From positions 1 through 64,000 of the forward strand of contig JASHOQ010000012.1 of assembly GCA_030041045.1 (NCBI GenBank): a DNA stretch of 64,000 nucleotides, given 5' to 3'. The DNA is from Acidobacteriaceae bacterium. Lineage in GTDB: Bacteria > Acidobacteriota > Terriglobia > Terriglobales > Acidobacteriaceae. This document shows, in pieces, positions 35,701 through 43,604 of the stretch; the first letter of the stretch is position 1, and each line of letters opens with the position of its first letter. The position numbers and the translations under genes are program-made. The notes below the pieces were generated by a model that had not been told where the DNA came from, did no database searches, and saw nothing but the letters and a program-made list of their open reading frames with translations.

Positions 35701-38700
35701 TCGAGACTTTCGGTTTCGCGGTGCCCTGGACTCAGCACGTCAGAAAGGGGCGCGAGTTTCTGATTAGAGGCTTCGACCTGGCCAACGAGACTGGTGAAAC
35801 GAATTATGCGGGTTACGCTTGCGGACAACTCAACACTAACTACTTGATGGCAGGTGACCCCTTGCTCGATGCCCAGGAGCAAGCTGAACGCGGACTCGCC
35901 TATGCACGAAAAGTCGGCTTTGGAGCGATCGAGGGCTGGATATTGGGCCAACTCGGTCTCATCCGCTGTCTACGTGGACTGACCGCACGTTTTGGCTCTT
36001 TCGACGACGACACGTTCAGTGAGAGTGACTTTGAGCTTGATTTGGCAGGCAAGCCAGCGCTTGCGCTCACGGAGTGCTGGTACTACATACGCAAGCTGCA
36101 GGCGCGTTTCTTCGCGGGCCAATATTCAGACGCCCTGCAGGCAGCGTATGAGGCACAACCGATGCTTTCGAACACAGCGACGTTGCTGGAAATTGTTGAG
36201 TACCATTTCTACGCTTTGCTTTGCGTTGCGGCAGTTTACGATTCCGCTTCGCTTGAAGAACGCGGTCATCATCGAGCGGGGCTGACGGAACACTTGGAGA
36301 AACTCGAAACGTGGGCAATTCATTGCCCTCAGAATTTTGCGAACCGGGCAGCACTGGCCGGCGCGGAAATCGCCAGGATCGAGGGCCGAGACATTGACGC
36401 GATGCGTCTGTACGAAAGGGCGATCAAGTCAGCGCACGAAAACGAGTTTGTCCATAACGAAGCCCTCGCCAATGAGCTGGCTGCGCGCTTTTACCGCTCG
36501 CGCGGCTTCGAAAGGATTGCTGACGTGTATTTGCGGGAGGCCCAATGCTGCTACACAAGTTGGGGAGCTTTCGGCAAGGTGAAGCAGCTGGATCAGTTAA
36601 ATCCGCGCCATGATGAGAGACGAACCCCGACTTCGGCCACGATTGCCGAGCCGGCTGTGCAGTTGGATGTCGAGTCAGTGGTGAAAGCTTCGCAGGCAAT
36701 TTCGAGTGAAATGGTCCTCCCAAGATTAATCGAAAAGCTGGTGCGAATCGCGGTGGAACATGCCGGGGCAGAGCGGGGGATGTTGATCCTGATTCGGGAC
36801 GGCGAACCTCAAATCGAAGCCGAAGCCACCACCGGCCCGGGCGGGGTCGATGTGGTTGTCAACGAGGAGCGGGTCACGCTAACAAATCTTCCCCAAGCCG
36901 CGTTACGTTACGTGATCCGGACAAAGGAGCCGGTGCTTCTGGATGATGCCTCGACCGACAGCGTGTATTCAAAGGATGAATATGTGCGGCAGAAGCGCTC
37001 AAGGTCCGTTTTGTGCTTACCTATCGTCAGGCAGACGAAGCTGGTCGGCGCACTCTATGTGGAGAATAACCTGGCGCCGTTTGTATTCACGCCGGACAAG
37101 GTTGCCGTGCTTCAATTGCTGGCTTCGCAAGCTGCCATTTCACTGGAAAATGCCGTCCTTTTCACGGATCTGCAACGCAGCGAAACTTTTCTGGCGCAAG
37201 GACAAAGGTTGAGCCACACCGGCAGCTTCGGCAGAAACACTCTCAGCGAGAAGCTCTATTGGTCCGAAGAAACATACAGAATCTATGAGCTTGATCGATC
37301 GGTTGAGCCAACGTTGGGTTGGCTGATGGAACGAATTCACCCCGAGGATAGAGTCGGTGTGCAGCAGGCGATCGACGACGCGGTTCATCAAAGGACGGGT
37401 TTCGATATTGAATATCGTCTGCTGGCGCGGGACAACTCGCTGAAGTATCTGCATGTTGTCGTTCAGGCACAGGAGAATGCCGCTGGCGAGCTGGAGTTTA
37501 TCGGCGCCGTCACGGATATCACCGAGCTCAAAAAGGCCGAACGCGATCTTGGCCAGATCATCGATACCATCCCAACCCTTTCGTGGTGCAATCGGACGGA
37601 CGGGTCGAATGAATTCCTCAGCAAGAGTTGGCACGAGTACACCGGACTCCCTCCCGAAGAGGCGCACGGATGGGGATGGCAGGCAGCATTCCATCCTGAA
37701 GATCTTCCGCCGCTCATTAATAAGTGGCGAGAGATGCTGATCTCGGGCGAACCGGGCGAGATCGAAGCCCGCCTGCGGCGCTGGGACGGAATCTATCGAT
37801 GGTTCCTCATTCGCGCCGAACCCTTCCGTGACGAGTCGGGGACAGTATTGCGATGGTACGGGACGAGCACGGATATTGACGATCGTAAGCAAGCTGAAGA
37901 CAAGCTAAGGCAGAGTGAAGCAAAGCACCGGGTAGTGGTTGAAACAGCTAACGATGTCGTCATCAGCATCGATGAATCGGGTACGATCATCCTTGCCAAT
38001 CCAGCGACAAAGCGAACATTCGGCTATGAGCCGGCCGAACTGATAGGAAGACCTCTCACGGTTCTGATGCCGGAGCCTTTAAGAGAACTCCACGAGGCTG
38101 GCTACCAGAGATATCTGGGGACAGGTGTAAGACATCTGAACTGGCGGGGAATTGAACTCACCGCGATTCGCGCCAATGGCGACGAGTTTCCAGTAGAAGT
38201 CTCTTTTGGAGAGATGGCGACTGAGGGACAAAGGATATTCACGGGCTTCATCCGCGATATCACTGAAAAAAAGCGCGCCGAAGAGGCTTTACTTGCAAGT
38301 GAGAGCAATCTTCGACTGACTATCGATGCCATGCCTGTCCTCGCGTGGTCTGCCTTGCCGGACGGGAGCGTCGAATTCCTCAACCAACGCTGGTTGAACT
38401 ACACGGGCTTGTCTCCGGCTGAGGGACAGGGCTGGGGATGGGCTCAGGCGATGCACCCGGGAGACTTGGATCGCGTAAAGGCCTACTGGCAGTCGATCAT
38501 CTCCATAGGCAAACCCGGTGAGATTGAAGCACGCCTGAGGCGATTTGACGGGATCTATCGTTGGTTTTTGCTTCGGGCGAACCCGATGCACGACGAATCG
38601 GGCGCCATCGTGAAATGGTACGGAACCAACACCGATATAGACGACCGTAAGCGAGGAGAGGAAGCCCTTCGTGAAAGTGAGCAGAGTTTCCGTTTGATAC

Positions 38701-39773
38701 TTGATGGTATTGCGGGGTTGGTGGCCATTATGACAGCGACCGGCGAGATCGAAGCGGTGAATCGGCAAACCCTGGAGTACTTCGGCAGGACCACGGAACA
38801 ATTGAAAGGCTGGTCAACCGGCAACGAGGTGCATCCTGACGATCTGCCTGGCGTGTACGCGGCCTGGATGCAATCAGTCGAAACGGTTTCCGTCTACGAC
38901 GTAGATCATCGTCTCCGGCGCGCCGACGGCGTATATCGATGGTTTCACGCACGTGGTCTCCCGCTGTGTGATGCCGAAGGCCGCGTAATTCGCTGGTATG
39001 TGCTTCTCACTGACATCCACGATCGCAAGCAGGCTGAAGAAGCGTTACGGCAAGCGCAGAGCGATCTTGCGCGCATCAACCGAGTCACGACTATGGGTGA
39101 GTTAGCGGCGTCCCTGGGTCATGAAGTAAATCAACCGATCGGTGGCCTCCTCATCAACGCCAACGTCTGCCTTCGTAAGCTCGGGAGCGATAACCCCAAT
39201 CTCGATGAGGCGCGCGCAGCTGTCACCAGAATTCAAAGAGATGCACAACGCGCCGCCGATGTTATACGCAGAATCCGGTCACAATTCGAGAAGGCTGCCC
39301 CGAATCGAGAGATTCTTGACATAAACGAGATTATTCGAGAAACCGCCGGCTTGCTGCGCAGCGAGGCAGTGCGATACAACATCTCGGTCCGGACAGAACT
39401 GGCAGCCGATCTACCCCAGATCATCGGAGATCGCGTGCAATTGCAGCAAGTCACGATGAATCTGATTGTCAACAGCTTCGAAGCGATGAAGGATGTTGAT
39501 GGAGTTCGAGAGTTGGCTATCAAGTCGCAGCGGGATGACAACGAGCAACTGCTCGTGACCGTGAGTGATACCGGCATGGGATTTCCACCGAAATTGGCGG
39601 AACAGATATTCGACCCATTTTTTACAACCAAACCCCACGGTACCGGTATGGGGCTTCGCATCAGCCGGTCAATCATTGAGTCTCACGGCGGGCGCTTGTG
39701 GGCGACCGGCGCCCCTGAGCGTGGCGCAACTTTTCACTTGAACCTACCCGCTGCGGCTGCGCAACATCGATAA
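32784..39773 (+). CDS. Giant hybrid: Ser/Thr kinase-like, AAA ATPase, TPR-like, GAF, five PAS, histidine kinase
   Basis: About 2,330 residues. Order: Ser/Thr-kinase-like domain 1-270 (catalytic loop HKDVKPEN near 128), NTPase domain 300-600 (Walker A GYSGVGKSS), a long helical TPR-like region to about 1300, GAF about 1310-1460, five PAS domains to about 2085, HisKA with phospho-His in GELAASLGHEVNQP, and HATPase with DTGMGFPP and TGMGLRISRS. The N-terminal region is soluble, so it is probably a cytoplasmic integrator of signals. The kinase DFG motif reads AGFG, lacking the metal-binding Asp, so protein kinase activity is doubtful. MPAASEYVLERI matches the usual family start; ATG 32697 is an alternative and neither has a strong ribosome site. 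Two response regulators follow. Confidence 0.92.
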   Translation: MPAASEYVLERIRDSAEFTLYRARQRGNPMPFLAVAPVAEPPPPRSLRRLEHEYSLAAELEHTWAAKPLALTRHEGRTILVLADPGGEPLDCLLERDREQSLDLARFLSRAINLTVALGHVHERGLIHKDVKPENVLVDDANHVWLAGFGIASRLPRERQTPVPPDSIAGSVAYMSPEQTGRMNRSIDSRSDLYSLGVTLYQMLTGELPFAATDHLEWVHCHIARRPVAPVDRRGVPEPLSAIIMKLLQKNAEERYQTAAGLEADLRRCLTDWESRGRIDVFPLGANDLSDRLLIPEKLYGREREIDALLAAFDRVVTRGAAEIVLVSGYSGVGKSSVVNELHKVLVQPRGIFAAGKFDQYKRDVPYATLAQALQMPVRQILVKSQAEVDHWRHALLEALGTNGQLIVDLIPEVEFVIGKQPPVAELPPQEARNRFQLVFRKFLGAFATAEHPMALFLDDLQWLDTATLELLECLVTDPDVRHVLLIGAYRDNEVSSSHPLMRTLAAIREAGKETQEIVLSPLRLDDVGRLVAESLHCEKITVGSLTQLIHDKTGGNPFFAIQFLTALAEEGLLRFDPDSSGWIWDLGLIRAKGYSDNVVDLMLGKLRRFSDRTQTALQQLACLGNVAEIATLSVAFGQSEEDIHTGFLDAARSGLILRLERSYAFSHDRIQEAAYALIPTERRAAAHLGIGRMLVARTSSRKLDESIFEIVNQLNRAAPLVTEPKEREQLAEFNLLAGKRAQASSAYISALNYLTSGTALLTENSWQQRRDLCFGLELARAHCEFASGAVAEAEESLRNLSANALTAGERAAVACLQVDLYQGIDRSDQAVAVGLRALRHLGISLPEHPTESDARRAYDDICAKLGDRAIEDLVNLPPMSDPDSLAAMDLLVRVAVAGHFFDSFYLFAVAVCAAVSLGFEHGHCDASCMAYVQLATFAGACFGEFDVGYRFGRLGCELVERPGFGRFQGRTFETFGFAVPWTQHVRKGREFLIRGFDLANETGETNYAGYACGQLNTNYLMAGDPLLDAQEQAERGLAYARKVGFGAIEGWILGQLGLIRCLRGLTARFGSFDDDTFSESDFELDLAGKPALALTECWYYIRKLQARFFAGQYSDALQAAYEAQPMLSNTATLLEIVEYHFYALLCVAAVYDSASLEERGHHRAGLTEHLEKLETWAIHCPQNFANRAALAGAEIARIEGRDIDAMRLYERAIKSAHENEFVHNEALANELAARFYRSRGFERIADVYLREAQCCYTSWGAFGKVKQLDQLNPRHDERRTPTSATIAEPAVQLDVESVVKASQAISSEMVLPRLIEKLVRIAVEHAGAERGMLILIRDGEPQIEAEATTGPGGVDVVVNEERVTLTNLPQAALRYVIRTKEPVLLDDASTDSVYSKDEYVRQKRSRSVLCLPIVRQTKLVGALYVENNLAPFVFTPDKVAVLQLLASQAAISLENAVLFTDLQRSETFLAQGQRLSHTGSFGRNTLSEKLYWSEETYRIYELDRSVEPTLGWLMERIHPEDRVGVQQAIDDAVHQRTGFDIEYRLLARDNSLKYLHVVVQAQENAAGELEFIGAVTDITELKKAERDLGQIIDTIPTLSWCNRTDGSNEFLSKSWHEYTGLPPEEAHGWGWQAAFHPEDLPPLINKWREMLISGEPGEIEARLRRWDGIYRWFLIRAEPFRDESGTVLRWYGTSTDIDDRKQAEDKLRQSEAKHRVVVETANDVVISIDESGTIILANPATKRTFGYEPAELIGRPLTVLMPEPLRELHEAGYQRYLGTGVRHLNWRGIELTAIRANGDEFPVEVSFGEMATEGQRIFTGFIRDITEKKRAEEALLASESNLRLTIDAMPVLAWSALPDGSVEFLNQRWLNYTGLSPAEGQGWGWAQAMHPGDLDRVKAYWQSIISIGKPGEIEARLRRFDGIYRWFLLRANPMHDESGAIVKWYGTNTDIDDRKRGEEALRESEQSFRLILDGIAGLVAIMTATGEIEAVNRQTLEYFGRTTEQLKGWSTGNEVHPDDLPGVYAAWMQSVETVSVYDVDHRLRRADGVYRWFHARGLPLCDAEGRVIRWYVLLTDIHDRKQAEEALRQAQSDLARINRVTTMGELAASLGHEVNQPIGGLLINANVCLRKLGSDNPNLDEARAAVTRIQRDAQRAADVIRRIRSQFEKAAPNREILDINEIIRETAGLLRSEAVRYNISVRTELAADLPQIIGDRVQLQQVTMNLIVNSFEAMKDVDGVRELAIKSQRDDNEQLLVTVSDTGMGFPPKLAEQIFDPFFTTKPHGTGMGLRISRSIIESHGGRLWATGAPERGATFHLNLPAAAAQHR

Positions 39774-40068
39774 ATTGGGGGTATTTGTGGACCAGCCCGA
39801 AAACGCGCATGCGTCCCTGCCAAAATACCAATACCAAAGTACAAGAGCCGACCGCGCAATGCATCTGTAATGATACTGTTGGTTCAATTGGTCGCCAGGA
39901 AGGAAATCGACGGACACATACTCAGCCGCGTTGTTGATGTTTGGCCCGGACAAAAAGGCATCAGGGATGATCCGGGCGCATCAACTTGCCCAGACCACGC
40001 TGTTGGAACGGAGATATTCCCGGCGCTGTCTATGAATTCCACTTCAGTTGAGGCGTGAGAGTGTCTTA

Positions 40069-40440
40069 ATGAATGCTCGATTGCTAGTTTCGGTTGTCGA
40101 CGATGACCCGTCATTTCGCGAGTCCTTGCCAGAGTTGTTGAAGGAATTGGGGTTTGCAGCCCAAACATTTTCCTCCGCCAAAGAGTTTCTGGCATCCGAT
40201 GCACTTTTGCGTTCGAGTTGCCTCATACTTGATGTCGCAATGCCGGTGATGAGCGGGCCCGATCTCTTTCGCGAACTTCGCCGCCGCGACGTGAAGATTC
40301 CGGTGGTCTTCATTACTGCTCGCAGGGACGAAATGGCGCGATCACAATTGCTTGATGACGGAGCGGTTGAGTGTTTGTTCAAACCGTTTGACGATACCGC
40401 CATGTTGCAGGCACTGAACAAGGCGATTGGCAGAAATTGA
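40069..40440 (+). CDS. Single-domain response regulator (FixJ-like receiver)
   Basis: A 123-residue stand-alone receiver domain. The acidic pocket (VVDDDPSF), phospho-acceptor Asp in LILDVAMPVMSG, conserved Thr in VVFITAR and Lys in LFKPFDD are all present. No output domain follows. The start ATG at 40069 gives MNARLLVSVVDDD; the longer frame adds seven residues from a TTG. It lies 295 bp after the giant kinase gene and about 75 bp before a FixJ-type regulator. It may act as a phosphate sink, or relay for the kinase, as small receivers of this type often do. Confidence 0.9.
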   Translation: MNARLLVSVVDDDPSFRESLPELLKELGFAAQTFSSAKEFLASDALLRSSCLILDVAMPVMSGPDLFRELRRRDVKIPVVFITARRDEMARSQLLDDGAVECLFKPFDDTAMLQALNKAIGRN

Positions 40441-40515
40441 ATGTCTTGATGCTCATGACGGGTGGCTACCATGAACGCAACAAGCGTGCTCAGCTGTGAA
40501 GAGAGTTTTTGCGTA

Positions 40516-41163
40516 ATGACAAATGCCTCGCCGATTGTCTTTGTTGTGGATGACGATATCTCGATGCGTGAGTCATTAGAAGCGCTGATTCAAGATCAAG
40601 GATGGCACGTGGAGACTTTCATTTCCGCGGAAGAGTTCCTTAACCGCCCGCACGAGATTGTCCCACACTGCCTAGTCCTGGATATTTCAATGCCCGGTTT
40701 GAATGGACTGGAGTTGCAGAAACGGCTCGCGATGCAACAGCCGGAAATGCCGATTATCTTCATGACGGGGCACGGCGACATACCGAAGTCCGTACAGGCC
40801 ATGAAGGCTGGGGCTGTGGAATTCTTGACGAAGCCCTTCAGTGACGGCACACTTCTCTCTGCTATTCGCGGCGCCATTGAGCGAAGCAAAGTGCTGGTGG
40901 TTCGCAATGCCGAGCTCCAGTCACTGAAATCACGCTATGCCCGCCTCACTTCTCGTGAGCGCGAGGTTCTTGCTCTTGTGGTCGCCGGCCTCCTGAATAA
41001 ACAGGTGGGGAGCGAACTTGGCATCAGTGAGACCACGGTGAAAGCACATCGCGGGTGCATGATGCGCAAGATGAAGGCCGATTCGCTGGCTGAGCTCGTC
41101 AATATGGCTGCGCGCCTTCGCCTGCCACGGCGGAAGAATTCGAGTACATCGGCTAGGACCTAA
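40516..41163 (+). CDS. FixJ/NarL-type response regulator with LuxR HTH
   Basis: A 215-residue two-domain regulator. Residues 1-120 form a receiver (VVDDDISMRES, LVLDISMPGLNG, IIFMTGHGD, FLTKPFSD). A linker is followed by a LuxR-type HTH (LTSREREVLALVVAGLLNKQ, then ISETTVKAHRG). It should bind DNA once phosphorylated, most likely by the adjacent hybrid histidine kinase. I place the start at ATG 40516, preceded by GAAGAGAG; starts at 40462 or 40471 would add an atypical Cys-containing tail. The target genes are not evident. Confidence 0.92.
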   Translation: MTNASPIVFVVDDDISMRESLEALIQDQGWHVETFISAEEFLNRPHEIVPHCLVLDISMPGLNGLELQKRLAMQQPEMPIIFMTGHGDIPKSVQAMKAGAVEFLTKPFSDGTLLSAIRGAIERSKVLVVRNAELQSLKSRYARLTSREREVLALVVAGLLNKQVGSELGISETTVKAHRGCMMRKMKADSLAELVNMAARLRLPRRKNSSTSART

Positions 41164-41210
41164 CTCAAGGACCTACGCCAGGCGCACCTTCGCCCGATCG
41201 GCCGCCGACC

Positions 41211-41402
41211 ATGCCAATGCGAAGGTGTTGGCCGATCACCTGGGCACAAAACCTCAAAGCGCTTGCCGAACTGAAACCGAAAACGCTCGCCTTTATACAC
41301 GGCTCGAGTTTTACGTGCGATTACGCCCTCGCGCTTGGTGACCTGAACGCGGTGTATCGCGAGGTCTTCGGCCGGGAGAGGGCAGCGGGCGCGAGTCGCT
41401 AG
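41211..41402 (+). pseudogene. MBL-fold metallo-hydrolase C-terminal fragment
   Basis: About 45 residues, NLKALAELKPKTLAFIHGSS followed by ALALGDLNAVYREVFG, match the C-terminal end of MBL-fold hydrolases, which carry a PKTLAxMHGSS segment with the final metal-ligand His. Everything upstream, including the HxHxDH box, is missing. It begins just after the FixJ-type regulator and starts a stretch of gene debris. Confidence 0.5.
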
Positions 41403-41424
41403 CCCCAGCGCCACTTGGCCGTAT

Positions 41425-41441
41425 AACGGCCGACGCGTCCT
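41425..41441 (+). repeat. 17-bp direct repeat, copy 1
   Basis: AACGGCCGACGCGTCCT occurs here and again at 43351-43367 in the same orientation. The two copies bracket the SRPBCC and MarR genes, and the second lies about 200 bp before the broken tRNA-Gly. Confidence 0.6.
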
Positions 41442-41648
41442 TTTGGTTCCAGGATAGGCAGGTGGCCGTAGCACAAGGCACAGTAGGCGACCACAGGTCA
41501 AAATGGACGGTTAGACCTCCCGGGTCCCAGGGCAACTACCATCTGAAGCGAAAAAATGGGAGTAAACGAGTGTTTTGTCCTGTTCTCGCTTAATGACGGG
41601 TTTCGCGTGGACATCCCCTTCTGAATCCACGCCGAGCCGGAGCAACCT

Positions 41649-42308
41649 CTATCGCGTAATCGCCTGCCGTTCTTCGGCGTCCCTTTTGTATCCGTTTAGA
41701 ACATCTTTCATCATGACCGCGTACTCGCGGTCCAGGAAGTATACGCGGAACAACCACCGGCCGAAGGCGCCAAGCTCACCCGGAAATACGTCCTCTTTGA
41801 GCTTGAACGAATAGGTCCAGTGAATGCGCGTGTGCCCAGCGTCCAGTTGAGTGGTTGTGAATTCTCCCACGCCATATTCGATTGGTTTGGCCTTCGCGGT
41901 CGTGTAGTTCCAGACGATGTATTGAAAGTGAGAGGACGTCTGCGTCTCCTCCCGTTCCAGTGCTTCCTCCACGGTGCTCGTGCCATCGGTGAGACAGACG
42001 ATATGACGAGACCCGGGAGAGCCGAATTTTCCCTTCGTCAGCATGTAGTCGCCAGACACTCCGGGGAGAGAATCCGACTTGTTGATGGTCTTCTCCAGCG
42101 GCTTGTTCATCGCATCCGACACTACCGAAAATGGCCTGGAGATGACGACCTCTTCTGCGTGCGATACAAGCTGGTCGGGAGCGGCAATGACGGGGTGAGG
42201 ACCGTCATGAAAACCAGGGGCCGGAGCGCACGAGGAAGCGGCCGCCGCGCGCGCAATGGCAAGGACGAACAGAAAAACAAACGGCGGCGACGCTCGTCGC
42301 TGGGCCAT
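41649..42308 (-). CDS. Exported SRPBCC-like protein
   Basis: A 219-residue protein with a signal peptide (FVFLFVLAIARAAAASSCAP). The mature part resembles the SRPBCC/polyketide-cyclase fold: an opening EVVISRPFSVVSDAMNK, a middle FGSPGSRHIVCLTDGTSTVEE-like strand pair, HTRIHWTYSFKLK and a C-terminal amphipathic helix (YAVMMKDVLNGYKRDAEE). Such helix-grip proteins bind hydrophobic ligands. The Cys in SSCAP could be a lipid attachment site, although the lipobox is imperfect. ATG 42308 follows AAAGGAGGG with good spacing. It is divergent from the MarR gene and is probably controlled by it. Confidence 0.8.
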   Translation of the reverse strand: MAQRRASPPFVFLFVLAIARAAAASSCAPAPGFHDGPHPVIAAPDQLVSHAEEVVISRPFSVVSDAMNKPLEKTINKSDSLPGVSGDYMLTKGKFGSPGSRHIVCLTDGTSTVEEALEREETQTSSHFQYIVWNYTTAKAKPIEYGVGEFTTTQLDAGHTRIHWTYSFKLKEDVFPGELGAFGRWLFRVYFLDREYAVMMKDVLNGYKRDAEERQAITR

Positions 42309-42372
42309 ATCTTTCCCTCCTTTCAGAATCAACTACTGCTTTCTATCGGCATGTACTACGTATTTCGGAATA

Positions 42373-42385
42373 TACGAGTATCGTA
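42373..42385. promoter_or_regulatory. Candidate MarR operator
   Basis: TACGA-N3-TCGTA is a perfect inverted repeat in the AT-rich space between the divergent SRPBCC and MarR genes, where MarR proteins usually bind. A TACGTA palindrome lies 11 nt to its left. Confidence 0.45.
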
Positions 42386-42397
42386 ATATATCTGTCA

Positions 42398-42910
42398 ATG
42401 AGGAGGATGGTCTGTATAAAATGGATTTTGGCCTCAGCCACTTGCACCATGCAGAGAAAAGTATCAGCACCGACGCCCATCGACGGTGACGAGCAGGCGC
42501 TCAGATTGCATAGGACGATCTCCGCACTCATGCGGGAGTTTCGCCTGGAGCCCGGACTCCTGGCCGGCGGTCCTTACGCTGATCTTCACGCGAATGACAT
42601 CGGATTATTCGAGGTGTTGACCGAGCTGGGCCCGAGGAACGTGCGAGGCATCGCGAATACGGTTCGAGCTCCCATCTCGACCGTCTCCTCAGCGCTTGAT
42701 CGCCTCGAACAGTCAGGGCTAGTGAGTCGGATTCGCAGCATTGAAGATCGCCGCGTTGTCCGTGTTGAGCTGACTGCCCGCGGCAAGAGAATGGCAGATC
42801 GATTGCGCGATGCTCACGTACTGAATTGCCGAGCCATGCTGCAACGGCTTTCGCCTCATGAGCGAAACCAGCTCCTCAGACTCGCAGGTAAGATCGTTAT
42901 CCAGCCCTGA
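42398..42910 (+). CDS. MarR family transcriptional regulator
   Basis: A winged-helix regulator of about 150-170 residues. The DNA-binding part reads VRGIANTVRAPISTVSSALD, then LEQSGLVSRIRSIEDRRVVR (the beta-wing), then VELTARGKRMAD; helices on both sides form the dimer region. MarR proteins typically repress themselves and a divergent gene and are released by small ligands; here the divergent gene is an exported SRPBCC-like protein. The start is unclear: GAGGAGG overlaps the first codons, so ATG 42398 or 42407 have poor spacing, and ATG 42449 would give MQRKVSAPT without a ribosome site. Confidence 0.88.
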   Translation: MRRMVCIKWILASATCTMQRKVSAPTPIDGDEQALRLHRTISALMREFRLEPGLLAGGPYADLHANDIGLFEVLTELGPRNVRGIANTVRAPISTVSSALDRLEQSGLVSRIRSIEDRRVVRVELTARGKRMADRLRDAHVLNCRAMLQRLSPHERNQLLRLAGKIVIQP

Positions 42911-43563
42911 TTGCCGCATCATTGATGATCGCTGGCGATTCTCAGTTCTCAACTTTCTTTTGCGGATAGACAATCATCTCGTCAACGATTCCGATAAGCT
43001 CATGGTCCGATGAGCGATTCATCGCCATATGCGGCCAAACCCTTCCCATTCTGGCTGGATGTTCGTGAGAGCCGAATTTCTGAGCCTGCTTGCCCCGAAG
43101 CCGCATGAATCCTGCGTCGGGAACAATCGGCGGCGCTGGACCGGGACATGCGCTGGGTGACTGGCTGGAAGTAAGAGAAACCCGGCTGAAAAATAATAAA
43201 CCACCTCTGACAGCCGCGCAGCATCGAGCGTTTAGCAATTCCGCCAGTCAAGAATGTTGGCAGATTATCTCCACCGAGTCACTCACCGACGCAAGTCCGC
43301 ACATAAATTGCCAAGGCTCCATGATGCTTGGGTCCAGCAAGTTGACGTAAAACGGCCGACGCGTCCTCTTGAAGACGTTTGCCAAGTCGCGGTTGCCCGG
43401 ATGAAACTCGAACTCTTCTCACAGCGGATGGCCCTATACTGCCCCTTCAGCGTTAAAGAGTGCACGGTACGGATATAATCAACCTGGTTCGAGATTGAGC
43501 TCAGAACGTCATCGGAAAAGGCTCAATCCGGTTAGCATCTAAGTGAGTTGTTGAATATAAATG
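42911..43563. other. Gene-poor region with possible remnants
   Basis: No supported gene in about 650 bp. On the reverse strand a stretch ending at 42942 (MGRVWPHMAMNRSSDHELIG, then IVDEMIVYPQKK) reads like a real protein C-terminus, but I cannot name the family, and no credible start or upstream domain exists. The region also contains the second copy of the 17-bp repeat. Confidence 0.4.
43351..43367 (+). repeat. 17-bp direct repeat, copy 2
   Basis: Exact second copy of AACGGCCGACGCGTCCT (copy 1 at 41425-41441). Similarity stops quickly on both sides. Confidence 0.6.
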
Positions 43564-43604
43564 GCGGGAGTAGTTCAGTGGCAGAACGTCTGCTTTCCAA
43601 AGTG
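43564..43604 (+). pseudogene. tRNA-Gly(UCC) 5' half, truncated
   Basis: The sequence starts with acceptor strand GCGGGAG, then TA, a D-arm GTTC-AGTGGCA-GAAC, G26, the anticodon 5' strand TCTGC and a loop TTTCCAA whose anticodon would be TCC (Gly). After the loop the sequence (AGTGCATATATATAG) does not pair with the anticodon stem, and neither a T-arm nor a 3' acceptor strand is found in the following 500 bp. It is therefore a broken tRNA gene, cut in or just after the anticodon loop. tRNA-Gly genes are common integration targets. Confidence 0.7.

Noticed and set aside
39774..40068. Terminator after the giant kinase gene
   Set aside because: An imperfect GGTATTT/AAATACC pairing exists, but the loop is long and no T-run follows.
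42942..43238. 98-residue reverse frame downstream of MarR
   Set aside because: Its last 35 residues look protein-like, but there is no recognisable family, start or ribosome site; kept only as a possible remnant.
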